From Gemmatimonadota bacterium (lineage in GTDB: Bacteria; Gemmatimonadota; Gemmatimonadetes; Palauibacterales; Palauibacteraceae): a stretch of DNA of 52,934 nucleotides. Position numbers and translations under genes: made by a program. Location of the stretch: positions 1 through 52,934 of the forward strand of contig JAGWBR010000008.1 of NCBI GenBank assembly GCA_021295785.1, in the 5' to 3' direction. Positions 33,876 to 43,029 of the stretch are shown here, in pieces. Position 1 is the stretch's first letter. Every line of letters starts with the position of its first letter. Below the pieces are notes generated by a model that was given only the letters and a program-made list of their open reading frames with translations, made no database searches and was not told the origin of the DNA.

Positions 33876-34969
<1,094 letters not shown>

Positions 34970-34973
<4 letters not shown>

Positions 34974-35923
34974 AGCGTGTTCCCGCTCCAACCCGGAGCG
35001 AAATCGAGAGGGGAATCGCGAGAGAGCTTGAACTGGCCGGGGTACAATCCGCGGCGGTGGAGGCCCGCAGGTTGGTGGCTGCCGCCCTGGACCAAGCCGG
35101 GGGCGGCTACCCGGGAGGCGAAGGCCACGGGGAGGCCGGCGGAGCGGGCAAGGGCCGCGCGGAAACGGTAACGAGGCAGGCCGCCCTTGAACTGGCGAAG
35201 GCCGTGTCTCGGCGCCTGGCAGGCGAGCCGCTTCAACACATTGAGGGCGAAGCCCACTTCAGGACCCTGCGCCTCGTGTCTGACGGGCGCGCCCTGATAC
35301 CCCGTCCCGAGACCGAGCAGCTGGTTGACCACGTGAGCGCCTGGGCAAAAGGCCGCGCGGAGCGAAACGGCCGGCCGGATTCGGCGCTGGAAGTTGGCTG
35401 CGGTTCGGGCGCAGTGGCCATTTCGCTGCTGCGCGAAGGACTGGCACGGACGGTGGTCGCGCTCGACGTGTCCCCGCGGGCCGTATCGCAGGCTCGTGAA
35501 AACGCGCGACGAACCCTGGGGGCGGGGGCCGCGTCGCTGGACCTCCGGGTGTGCCCGCGGGATTTCTGGACGGCACTTCGCCCGGGGGATCAGTTTGACT
35601 TCATCGTGTCCAATCCGCCCTACGTGAGGAGCTCCGAGATCCCCGAACTCCCGCCGGAAATTCGTCTGCACGAACCTCGCGAGGCGCTGGACGGAGGGGC
35701 GGACGGGCTCGCGGTGATCCGCCGGATCGTTAGCCGTGCAGGGGAGTTCCTCGCCCCCGGGGGCGCCCTCTTCATTGAGATCGGCGGCTCGCAGGCCGCG
35801 CAGGCTCTGGAGGCGATTGACCGGACCCCCGGTCTGGCGGGCGGGAGGGTGGAAAAAGATCTGGCGGGCCACGACAGGTTTGCACTTGCGCTACGGCCTG
35901 CCGGGAATAGTCAGACCCCCTGA
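34970..35923 (+). CDS. prmC: release factor glutamine methyltransferase
   Basis: PrmC N5-methylates the GGQ glutamine of release factors using S-adenosylmethionine. It has an N-terminal helical domain (about 1-90, with an unusually Gly-rich loop near residues 45-62) and a Rossmann domain. Motifs are the SAM site [13 protein letters not shown] and the substrate-Gln site [12 protein letters not shown]. The length is 317 aa. GTG 34970 overlaps the prfA stop, so the two are coupled. Confidence 0.95.
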
Positions 35924-35985
35924 GCCCCGTCCGCCCGCAGTCCCCGAAACGTCGCAATTCCGTAGCGCGCCCAAAGAATCGTCGG

Positions 35986-35991
35986 TAGCTT
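35986..35991 (+). promoter_or_regulatory. TAGCTT -10-like box, leaderless start at 35999
   Basis: TAGCTT lies 7 nt before ATG 35999, and an earlier ATG (35993) is only 1 nt from the box. Spacing in the other examples favours 35999 as the true start. Confidence 0.5.
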
Positions 35992-35998
35992 AATGCCC

Positions 35999-36367
35999 AT
36001 GCAGCTCCAAGAGCAGGTGGTCCGCAAGGCCGAAGAGCTGGGCCGCCTGATTTCTCAGACGCCCGAAATGTCCTATCTCAAAGCAGCCCGTTCGGACGCT
36101 GAATCGGACGCCGATCTGTCAAGGGCCATCCGCGAACTCAGCCGCCTGGAAGCCGAAACACTCAAGGCGGCGCAACAGGGCGAGGAACCGACGAGCGCGG
36201 TCAGGGATGAGTATGCCAGGCTGCGGGACGACATCCAGACCAAGACTCGGTTCCAGGCGCTCGTGGCTGCCGAAAGCAATTACCACAAGATGATGGAACG
36301 CGTGAGCAAGGCAATTGAGGAGGGCATCAGCAAGGCTCGGAGCAGCGGGATCATCATTCCGTCATGA
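35999..36367 (+). CDS. YlbF/YmcA-family helical protein
   Basis: The 122-aa all-helical protein has the YlbF/YmcA (DUF964) pattern: an N-terminal helix with KAEELGRLISQTPEMSYLKAA, then a Glu/Arg-rich coiled helix (LSRAIRELSRLEAET) and a C-terminal helix with YHKMMERVSKAIEEG. In Bacillus YlbF and YmcA are part of a complex that steers RNase Y and mRNA maturation. Here the partner is unknown. The preceding prmC and the CDP-alcohol phosphatidyltransferase gene downstream lie on the same strand; a TAGCTT box suggests an own promoter. Confidence 0.8.
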   Translation: MQLQEQVVRKAEELGRLISQTPEMSYLKAARSDAESDADLSRAIRELSRLEAETLKAAQQGEEPTSAVRDEYARLRDDIQTKTRFQALVAAESNYHKMMERVSKAIEEGISKARSSGIIIPS

Positions 36368-36419
36368 GACCGCTCGTGGATGAACTGACGGGGTCCGCAC
36401 TTCCGGGGAGACCGACTCG

Positions 36420-37094
36420 GTGACTCTGCGCTGGGGAGCTGCGATTCGGGGTGCCGCCGAGAGGGGCCTGCGAATGGCTCTGGAACCGGCCACGAAAACG
36501 TTCGCGAGGTGGCGCGTCCACCCCAACATCCTCAGCAGTACCGGTTTTGTTCTGACCTGCGTCTCCGGATACCTGTTCAGTCAGCACCGAATCAGCACGG
36601 CCGGCATAGTCATGCTGGCCGGGGGTGCATTCGACCTTTTCGACGGAACGGTGGCCCGGCGCACCGGGCGGGCGTCGTCATTCGGGGCGTTTTTCGATTC
36701 GACGCTTGACAGGGCCTCGGAAATTGCCGTTTACATCGGCCTCATGGTCCTGTTTTCCGATCTGGGGCTGGCGTTTGTCGGAATCAGGGCATCCGTCTGG
36801 GTCGTGGCCGGGCTGGCCGGATCACTGATGATCAGCTACACAAGGGCCCGGGCTGAGGCGCTCGGCATGAAATGTGCGGTCGGCCTGATGCAACGGGCCG
36901 AGCGCGTGATTCTGGTCGGCGGTGTCGCGGCGGTAATCGGGGCGGCACCGGCGGCGGGCAGCCCCGGCATCATCCTGGGCTGGACCATTGTCGTACTGGC
37001 CGTACTTGCCATCCTCACCGCTGCCCAGCGCGTGGCGTGGATCTACCGAATCACACGGCCCGACGGCGAACCGCGGCCGGGAGCGGACGATTGA
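36420..37094 (+). CDS. CDP-alcohol phosphatidyltransferase, likely phosphatidylinositol-phosphate synthase
   Basis: A 224-aa integral membrane enzyme with the family motif D-G-x2-A-R-x8-G-x3-D-x3-D visible as DLFDGTVARRTGRASSFGAFFDSTLDR. About six hydrophobic segments are present. These enzymes transfer a phosphatidyl group from CDP-diacylglycerol to an alcohol. The next gene, overlapping it as TTGA, makes inositol 1-phosphate, so phosphatidylinositol phosphate is the most likely product. Phosphatidylglycerol phosphate synthase is the alternative. The start is GTG 36420, with GGGGAG upstream. Confidence 0.85.
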   Translation: MTLRWGAAIRGAAERGLRMALEPATKTFARWRVHPNILSSTGFVLTCVSGYLFSQHRISTAGIVMLAGGAFDLFDGTVARRTGRASSFGAFFDSTLDRASEIAVYIGLMVLFSDLGLAFVGIRASVWVVAGLAGSLMISYTRARAEALGMKCAVGLMQRAERVILVGGVAAVIGAAPAAGSPGIILGWTIVVLAVLAILTAAQRVAWIYRITRPDGEPRPGADD

Positions 37095-38407
37095 ATCAGC
37101 TGGCTGAAATCGCCCCGGCCGAGGGCCGGCTGGGCGTATTGCTCGCGGGCCTGGGGGCCGTCTCCACCACCTTCATAGCCGGAGTCGAGTCCGTGCGCCG
37201 TGGTCTGTCGGTCCCGCACGGGTCTCTGACCCAGATGAACACGATCCGGCTCGGCATGCGCACTGAAAATCGCACTCCGCTGATCAACGATTTCGTGCCT
37301 CTCGCGAGGCTGGACGATCTCGTGTTCGGCGCGTGGGATCCCTATCCCGACGATGCCATGCGCTCTGCGGAGACCTGCGGCGTGCTGACCTCCGAAGACG
37401 TTCGCCGGGTTGCCGACTTCATGAAGACCATTAAGCCGATGTCGGCGGTCTTTGACTCTGACCATGTCAAGAAGCTGGACGGCAAAAACGTGAAGAAAGG
37501 TGGCAGCAAACGCGATCTGGCGGAGCAGCTCCGGGCCGACATTCGCCGTTTTCGCGAAGATAACAAGTGCGACCGCCTTGTGATGATTTGGGCTGCGTCC
37601 ACCGAGGTTTTCCTGCCCGCGGGCGATCCGGCCCATGCCACCGTCGAAGCGTTTGAAGCGGCCATGGCCGCGGACGACCCCGCCATCGCACCTTCCATGC
37701 TCTATGCCTGGGCTGCGATCCGCGAGGGAGTTCCGTTTGCCAACGGGGCACCCAACCTGACTTGCGACATCCCGGCACTGACCGACCTTGCGGTGCAAGC
37801 AGGCGTCCCGATTGCGGGGAAGGATTTCAAGACCGGCCAGACCCTGATGAAGACCATCCTGGCCCCCGGCCTCAAGGCGAGGATGCTCGGAGTGAAGGGG
37901 TGGTTTTCCACGAACATTCTCGGTAACCGCGACGGAGAGGTCTTGGACGACCCCGGCAGTTTTCGCACGAAGGAGGAATCCAAGCTCGGGGCCCTGGAGT
38001 ACATTCTCCAGCCGGATCTTTACCCCGAGTTGTACGGCGACATGTACCACAAGGTGCGCATCAACTATTACCCGCCCCGCGGGGACAACAAAGAAGGCTG
38101 GGACAACATCGACCTGTTCGGGTGGATGGGATACCCCATGCAGATCAAGATCGATTTCCTGTGCCGGGACTCGATTCTGGCGGCCCCGATCGTGCTTGAT
38201 CTGGCGCTTTTCCTGGACTTGGCGTCCCGGGCCGAGATGTCGGGCATCCAGGAATGGTTGTCGTTCTACTTCAAGGCGCCCCAGACGGCGGAAGGGCTAT
38301 ACCCGGAACACGATCTGTTCATCCAGCACTGGAAGCTGAAGAACACGCTGCGCTGGCTGATGGGCGAAGAACAGATCACCCACCTGGGTGTCGAATACTA
38401 CGACTGA
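37091..38407 (+). CDS. ino1: myo-inositol-1-phosphate synthase
   Basis: Converts glucose 6-phosphate to inositol 1-phosphate with NAD as internal redox cofactor. Matching features are the Rossmann loop LAGLGAVSTTF near the N-terminus, then the central KDFKTGQTLMKTILAP segment with conserved catalytic Lys residues, GWFSTNILGNRDG and KIDFLCRDSILAAP. The length is 438 aa. The start is TTG 37091 in a TTGA overlap with the phosphatidyltransferase stop; upstream residues of the open frame have no homology. The pairing supports inositol phospholipid synthesis. The stop region overlaps tmk. Confidence 0.93.
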   Translation: MNQLAEIAPAEGRLGVLLAGLGAVSTTFIAGVESVRRGLSVPHGSLTQMNTIRLGMRTENRTPLINDFVPLARLDDLVFGAWDPYPDDAMRSAETCGVLTSEDVRRVADFMKTIKPMSAVFDSDHVKKLDGKNVKKGGSKRDLAEQLRADIRRFREDNKCDRLVMIWAASTEVFLPAGDPAHATVEAFEAAMAADDPAIAPSMLYAWAAIREGVPFANGAPNLTCDIPALTDLAVQAGVPIAGKDFKTGQTLMKTILAPGLKARMLGVKGWFSTNILGNRDGEVLDDPGSFRTKEESKLGALEYILQPDLYPELYGDMYHKVRINYYPPRGDNKEGWDNIDLFGWMGYPMQIKIDFLCRDSILAAPIVLDLALFLDLASRAEMSGIQEWLSFYFKAPQTAEGLYPEHDLFIQHWKLKNTLRWLMGEEQITHLGVEYYD

Positions 38408-39071
38408 GGCCGGCCCGGACGGCGCGGCGGGGTTGTTGCGCGGTACCCCGTTTGTTGTCATTGAGGGGGTCGACGGATCGGGCAAGTCCACGCAGGTGCG
38501 CATGCTCTCCGAGGTCCTTTCGGCCAGGGGCGTCGCCCACCGGGTAACCGAAGAACCCGGCGGTTCTCCCGAGGGAGTTATCCTGCGGGACCTGTTACTT
38601 GGCGCGGGCGGCAGCCGTCTAAATGGCGCTGGCGAGATGTTGGCGGTGTCGGTGGCCCGGCAGCTTCACGTCGAGGGGCTGATTCGGCCCGCTCTGGCCA
38701 GGGGCGAGGCGGTTTTGTGCGACAGGTTCGCGCTTTCTACCGTGGCGTACCAGGGGTACGGCAGGGGAGTCAGCCTGGACCTGATCAGACGCGTCACCGC
38801 GGCCGCCACGGGCGGTCTGGAGCCCGATATTTGTTGGGTGCTGGACGTTCCGCCGGGTGTGGGGCGAGGTAGGCGGAGTGCAGCCGAGGGATCGCCGGAC
38901 AGGATTGAATCAGAGGGCTCTGAGTTCATGGAGAGGGTCAGGCGGGGCTATCTGGAGGCGGCGGCGGAGCACCCGCGGATTGAGGTCGTGGACGCCGTTC
39001 GCGGCGCGAAGGCGGTCCACGCCGACCTCTTGGCCCGCATGGACGCTCGTTTCCCGGGGCTCGGAGGATGA
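38388..39071 (+). CDS. tmk: thymidylate kinase
   Basis: Phosphorylates dTMP to dTDP. P-loop GVDGSGKST, the EEPGGSPEG motif, and the DRFALSTVAYQGYGRG segment that binds dTMP are present. The C-terminal lid lies around residues 145-170, with a short Arg-containing region (RGRRSAAEG). The length is 227 aa from GTG 38388, which overlaps ino1 by 20 nt; a start at TTG 38432 would still keep the P-loop. The overlap places it in the same operon as ino1. Confidence 0.94.
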   Translation: MSNTTTEAGPDGAAGLLRGTPFVVIEGVDGSGKSTQVRMLSEVLSARGVAHRVTEEPGGSPEGVILRDLLLGAGGSRLNGAGEMLAVSVARQLHVEGLIRPALARGEAVLCDRFALSTVAYQGYGRGVSLDLIRRVTAAATGGLEPDICWVLDVPPGVGRGRRSAAEGSPDRIESEGSEFMERVRRGYLEAAAEHPRIEVVDAVRGAKAVHADLLARMDARFPGLGG

Positions 39072-39196
39072 GGCCGGGGGACGGGCGGATGGCGGCTGGT
39101 TGGCGCTTTGGTGCCAAATTGCGGAAAATTGGCAGTGCAGCGTTGTTGGGCTGCGCAACTGAATTTGAATCAGTTTCCACTCTGGGGGGCTGGAAG

Positions 39197-40861
39197 ATGG
39201 CACGACGGCGCATCGGGACGGGCGGTACGATTCTGGGAGTGGCCCTGGCGGCGTTCATGGGTTGGCTGGTTTACACCGGCGGGGTCCAGGCAGGCGATTC
39301 CGCGGCCGACGACAACCGACGCCTGTTTGAGCAGGTCCACCGGCTCGTAGCCGAGCGCTACGTCGAGGAGATCTCCTCTGACGAACTGTACAAAATGGCC
39401 GTGGAGGGGATGCTGGACCGCTTGGGCGACCCGTACACGGATTTCCTGGATTCGGATGAGTGGGAGCAGATTCGTTATTCGACCACGGGCAACTACGGTG
39501 GCCTCGGAGTCCGCATCAACAAACAGGGCGACTGGATCACGGTAGTCCAGGTGCTGCCCGGGTCCCCCGGTATGGACGTGGGGCTGCTGGCGGGCGACCG
39601 GATCGTTGAAGTGGAAGGTGAGACCGCGCGGGGTTGGACCTCGGAACAGGCGGTGAGCGTTCTCCGCGGCCCGAAGGGCGAACCGGTCAACATCAAGGTC
39701 GGCAGACCCGGGGTGCCGGTGCCGCTGGCTTTCCGCGTTGTCCGCGACCAGATCCAGGTTCGCCAGGCGCTGGGCGTCATGCTGGACGGGCGAGTCGGGC
39801 TGACTAGCCTCCGCGCCTTCGGCAGGCCGGCCCGCGAGGAACTGGTTGGGGCGCTTGACGAGCTCGTGGACCAGGGCGCGCAGGGGTTGATTCTTGACCT
39901 CCGCGGCAACCCGGGCGGTATCCTTGAGGAGGGCATCGCGGTGGCTGATCTGTTTCTACCGCGCGGAGCCCGAGTAGTGGAAACGCGGTCCCGCATCAAG
40001 GCAGAGGCAGCCACTCATGATGCCCCGTCGTCAGAGCGGTACCGCGATGTGCCGGTCGTGGTATTGGTGGACGGGTTTAGCGCCAGCGCCTCGGAAATCG
40101 TGGCGGGAGCACTGCAAGATCATGACCGGGCCGCGATCGTCGGAACCACCACTTTCGGCAAGGGCTCGGTACAGGGCCTGTTCTCGCTGCAGGGCGCAAA
40201 CCACGTGAAGGTGACTACCGGGCGCTGGTACACTCCTGTTGGCCGTTCGATATCGCGCGATCGTCGGGTCGAAGGGCCGGCGGTGCTGGACGCTGTCTCC
40301 GTCAACGGAGCGCCGATAACGGTGACTCCGGCCACGGGCGAGGACGATGAACCGGTTGAAGAGTTCAGCACCATGACCGGGCGAACGGTGTATGGCGGCG
40401 GGGGGATCAGGCCTGATCTGGTGGTCTACCGCGACACTCTGACCGCCGACGAGCAGGTCCTGCGCCGGGAAGCGACGGCAGCTGGGGCGCCCCCCAGTCA
40501 GGTCGTGTTCCGGTGGGCTGCCGAGCGGGTCCAAGCCGGAGATCTCGAACCCGATTTCACGCTGACCGGGCAAATGCGAGACGAGGTCTGGGAGGATCTG
40601 GTCGAAGCCGGGTACGAGGGCGACCGCGAGCTCTTCGACAATTCACGGAACTGGATTGACTACATGATGGTGAGCACCCTGGCGATCGCCGGCTTCGGCG
40701 AGCTGGTCCAGATGGAGCGCCTTGCCGCCCGGGACGCGCAGGTGCGGACCGCGGTCTCGCTGCTCCGGTCGGTCGGCCCGGCAGGTGATCTGTTCGCTGC
40801 GGTGAGCATCGAGGCCAAGAGGCGCGAGTCGACCGAAGAATCGACGGAAGAAGGGAACTGA
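39197..40861 (+). CDS. S41-family C-terminal processing peptidase (Ctp)
   Basis: A periplasmic serine peptidase with a PDZ domain. An N-terminal membrane anchor (GVALAAFMGWLVYTG) is followed by the PDZ domain (about 95-190, GNYGGLGVRI). The S41 core has the Ser/Lys dyad in GFSASASE and TTFGKGSVQ. The C-terminal part is longer than usual. ATG 39197 has a Gly-rich ribosome-binding region and starts just before the anchor. An upstream in-frame ATG at 39068 overlaps the tmk stop as ATGA and would add 43 residues with no family likeness. Confidence 0.92.
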   Translation: MARRRIGTGGTILGVALAAFMGWLVYTGGVQAGDSAADDNRRLFEQVHRLVAERYVEEISSDELYKMAVEGMLDRLGDPYTDFLDSDEWEQIRYSTTGNYGGLGVRINKQGDWITVVQVLPGSPGMDVGLLAGDRIVEVEGETARGWTSEQAVSVLRGPKGEPVNIKVGRPGVPVPLAFRVVRDQIQVRQALGVMLDGRVGLTSLRAFGRPAREELVGALDELVDQGAQGLILDLRGNPGGILEEGIAVADLFLPRGARVVETRSRIKAEAATHDAPSSERYRDVPVVVLVDGFSASASEIVAGALQDHDRAAIVGTTTFGKGSVQGLFSLQGANHVKVTTGRWYTPVGRSISRDRRVEGPAVLDAVSVNGAPITVTPATGEDDEPVEEFSTMTGRTVYGGGGIRPDLVVYRDTLTADEQVLRREATAAGAPPSQVVFRWAAERVQAGDLEPDFTLTGQMRDEVWEDLVEAGYEGDRELFDNSRNWIDYMMVSTLAIAGFGELVQMERLAARDAQVRTAVSLLRSVGPAGDLFAAVSIEAKRRESTEESTEEGN

Positions 40862-40862
40862 A

Positions 40863-41327
40863 ATGGATTCAGGGCAGGTTCGGGTCGCCGGCCGCGGGGG
40901 CCGTCTGGCAGTGGGCTCAAGGGCGGTGCTGTGGTGCGTGCTGGGAGCGGGCGCCCTGCAGGCGTGCGCAGCCTCGTCACGCCTGGGGCGGTACTCAGGG
41001 GTGATCATAGACGGGGCGGACGTGCGTGCCGCCGGGCAGGCCACTGCGCTGGAGGCACTGCGCAACCACCGCGACATCATTGTCAACGAGACCCGAATCG
41101 GGTTCAAGGGCGGCGACGATTATGCGTTCGGCTCGGCCCGCCAGGCGTATTACATCCCCCTGTTGGCGGTGGACGGTGTAATTGGGGTGGGGCAACCAGT
41201 TTCGGTGCTTGGGCGCATCTCGGCGGACGAGCTCTTGTATATCCGGCTGTATCGGGGCAGCGAAGTGCCGCCTCAGTACCGCCGCGACGGTTATGGCCGG
41301 GGTTTGATTGAGGTTGTAACAAACTGA
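40863..41327 (+). CDS. plug-like hypothetical lipoprotein
   Basis: The 154-aa protein has a basic N-terminus, a hydrophobic stretch (VLWCVLGAGALQAC) ending in a lipobox Cys, and a globular part. The last 40 residues (ELLYIRLYRGSEVPPQYRRDGYGRGLIEVVTN) resemble the plug-like end of TonB-dependent receptors and of small Gemmatimonadota lipoproteins (pattern YRR-x-GYGRGLIEV-x-T). Function is unknown. It is preceded by ctp with one base between them, and its stop overlaps the next gene as CTGA. Confidence 0.65.
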   Translation: MDSGQVRVAGRGGRLAVGSRAVLWCVLGAGALQACAASSRLGRYSGVIIDGADVRAAGQATALEALRNHRDIIVNETRIGFKGGDDYAFGSARQAYYIPLLAVDGVIGVGQPVSVLGRISADELLYIRLYRGSEVPPQYRRDGYGRGLIEVVTN

Positions 41328-42025
41328 ACGCGGACGGGCCGTCGCCCGCGGCCTTCCGCCTGATGGTGTTCGGCAGGCTCCCCGAGCCGGGCCGAACCAA
41401 AACCCGTTTGATTCCCGGCCTGGGTGCAGAGGGTGCCGCCCTGCTGTACCAAGCCTTCCTCGATGACGCGATGGCTGTCTCCCAGAGGGCGGACCGCGGC
41501 ATCGAATCAGAGTTGTGGGTGCCGCACCGTCCCGGGGCTGTCGCAACGCTTGCCGCGAGGTATCCCGGCGCCCGGATACGCATCCAGCCCGGCGGCAGCC
41601 TCGGCGACCGGTTGCGGGCGGCGTTCGACCGTGCCTTCACCGAAGGATGTCAGGCCGCCGTCGCGCAGGGGAGCGACCACCCCACCCTCCCCCCCGCGTT
41701 CCTGGCGCAAGCGAGGATGGCGTTGGAGTCAGGTGCTGATATCGTGGTGTGTCCGGCCGCCGACGGGGGCTATTGCCTGATTGGTCTGCCCGCCCGTGTG
41801 TGGCCTGCCGCGGGCGGCCTGTTTGCAAACGACGCCCCCTGGTCCGCGCCGCGGCTGCTGCAATGGACCCGGCGAACCGCCGCGGAACTGGGCCTTGAAT
41901 GGTCGGAACTGCCGGGGTGGTACGACGTGGATGAACCCGAAGATCTGCCGCGGTTGCAACAGGACATGCGCCCGGAGACGGCTACCGCGGCGGCCTGGGC
42001 GGCGGTTGCCGTGGCCGTCCGCTGA
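41324..42025 (+). CDS. DUF2064 glycosyltransferase-like (TIGR04282-type) protein
   Basis: A nucleotidyltransferase/glycosyltransferase-A fold protein. The N-terminal signature RLMVFGRLPEPGRTKTRL, the QGSDHPTLP segment (donor-metal region) and the CPAADGGYCLIGL segment match the DUF2064 family, annotated in part as arsenosugar-type glycosyltransferases. ATG 41363 would cut into the first beta-strand, and upstream in-frame codons encode family-like residues, so I place the start at CTG 41324 in a CTGA overlap with the previous stop. The length would be 233 aa. The next gene also starts in a CTGA overlap. Substrate is unknown. Confidence 0.85.
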   Translation: MNADGPSPAAFRLMVFGRLPEPGRTKTRLIPGLGAEGAALLYQAFLDDAMAVSQRADRGIESELWVPHRPGAVATLAARYPGARIRIQPGGSLGDRLRAAFDRAFTEGCQAAVAQGSDHPTLPPAFLAQARMALESGADIVVCPAADGGYCLIGLPARVWPAAGGLFANDAPWSAPRLLQWTRRTAAELGLEWSELPGWYDVDEPEDLPRLQQDMRPETATAAAWAAVAVAVR

Positions 42026-43029
42026 CAGCGGCGCATCCCCCCGTCCGGGTTGTTCTGACCCGGGCGGGCGCGGCGGAGTCCGAACATCTGGTACACGGAG
42101 TTGTGTGCGGACCGGAGGGTGACCCGATCATCAGATGGGGTTCGCCGGAACGCGTCATATTCTGGCGTTCTTCCATGAAACCCTTCCAGGCCCTGCCATC
42201 GGTGCGCGCCGGCGTTTTCGACGCACTCGGGCTCGGGACCGACGCGCTCGCCATTGCTTGCTCGTCCCATTACGGCGCGTCCAGACACGTTGATACCGTC
42301 CGGGCGGTTTTGGCGGCATCGGGTGTGGACCAGCACGCGCTGGCCTGCGGGCCTCACAGACCCTTCGACGAGGCCTCGGCCAGGGCGATGGACAAAGCGG
42401 GTCGGCTGCCGGAGTCGGTTCACAACAACTGCTCGGGGAAGCACGCCGCGATGCTGGCCCTTGCCAGGCGCATGCGGTGGGATACGGGGGGCTATGAGAC
42501 CTATGTCCACGGCGTGCAGGACCTGGTCAGGAAAGAACTCTCTCATTGGTTGGGGACCGATGCCGAGCTGCTTCACTGGGGCGTTGACGGGTGCGGAACT
42601 CCCACGCCGGCCCTGCCGATCCTCGAAATGGGTCGCGCATACGCGAGGCTGGCGGCTGCCGCGCGCGGGGACGACAAACATGCCGCGGTAGTTGTCAGCG
42701 CGATGACAGCCCATCCTATCTTGATCGGTGGAGAGGCCGCGCTGTCCACTGGCCTGGTCAGAGCCACGGCCGGCCGGTTGTTGGGCAAGGAGGGGGCGGA
42801 AGGTGTATTCTGCGCTGCTTTTCCGTCAGATGAGCCAAGTGAGACATGGGGTGCAGCTTTCAAGGTCGCGGACGGAGCCATGCGGGCGGTCGGCCCGGCC
42901 GCGATCAAGGCACTAACCGACGGGGGATTCCTCAGATCGGCAGAGCGCGAGGCGCTGGCCAGGTTTGCGAGTCCGCCGGAGAGGAACACTGTCGGCACGG
43001 CAGTGGGGGCGCTCTACGCCGAGGACTAG
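42022..43029 (+). CDS. L-asparaginase II family protein
   Basis: Member of the bacterial asparaginase group PF06089: RSSMKPFQALP, CSSHYGASRHVDTV, NNCSGKHAAMLAL and SAMTAHPILIGG are family segments. The family N-terminus with its R-x-G-x-x-E-S-x-H-x-x-x-G motif is encoded upstream of the first GTG (42103), as TRAGAAESEHLVHG. The gene must therefore start further up. No ATG, GTG or TTG exists there in frame; CTG 42022 overlaps the previous stop as CTGA and is the likely start, giving 335 aa. Followed directly by obg. Confidence 0.88.
   Translation: MTAAHPPVRVVLTRAGAAESEHLVHGVVCGPEGDPIIRWGSPERVIFWRSSMKPFQALPSVRAGVFDALGLGTDALAIACSSHYGASRHVDTVRAVLAASGVDQHALACGPHRPFDEASARAMDKAGRLPESVHNNCSGKHAAMLALARRMRWDTGGYETYVHGVQDLVRKELSHWLGTDAELLHWGVDGCGTPTPALPILEMGRAYARLAAAARGDDKHAAVVVSAMTAHPILIGGEAALSTGLVRATAGRLLGKEGAEGVFCAAFPSDEPSETWGAAFKVADGAMRAVGPAAIKALTDGGFLRSAEREALARFASPPERNTVGTAVGALYAED

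Noticed and set aside
36872-37090. 73-residue extension of inositol-1-phosphate synthase
   Set aside because: It overlaps the end of the phosphatidyltransferase gene in another frame and has no family likeness; TTG 37091 in a TTGA overlap is a better start.
39100-39160. Sigma54 promoter (TTGGCA...) ahead of ctp
   Set aside because: TTGGCA is present but GC does not occur at the needed 10-bp distance from GG, so the -24/-12 rule is not met.
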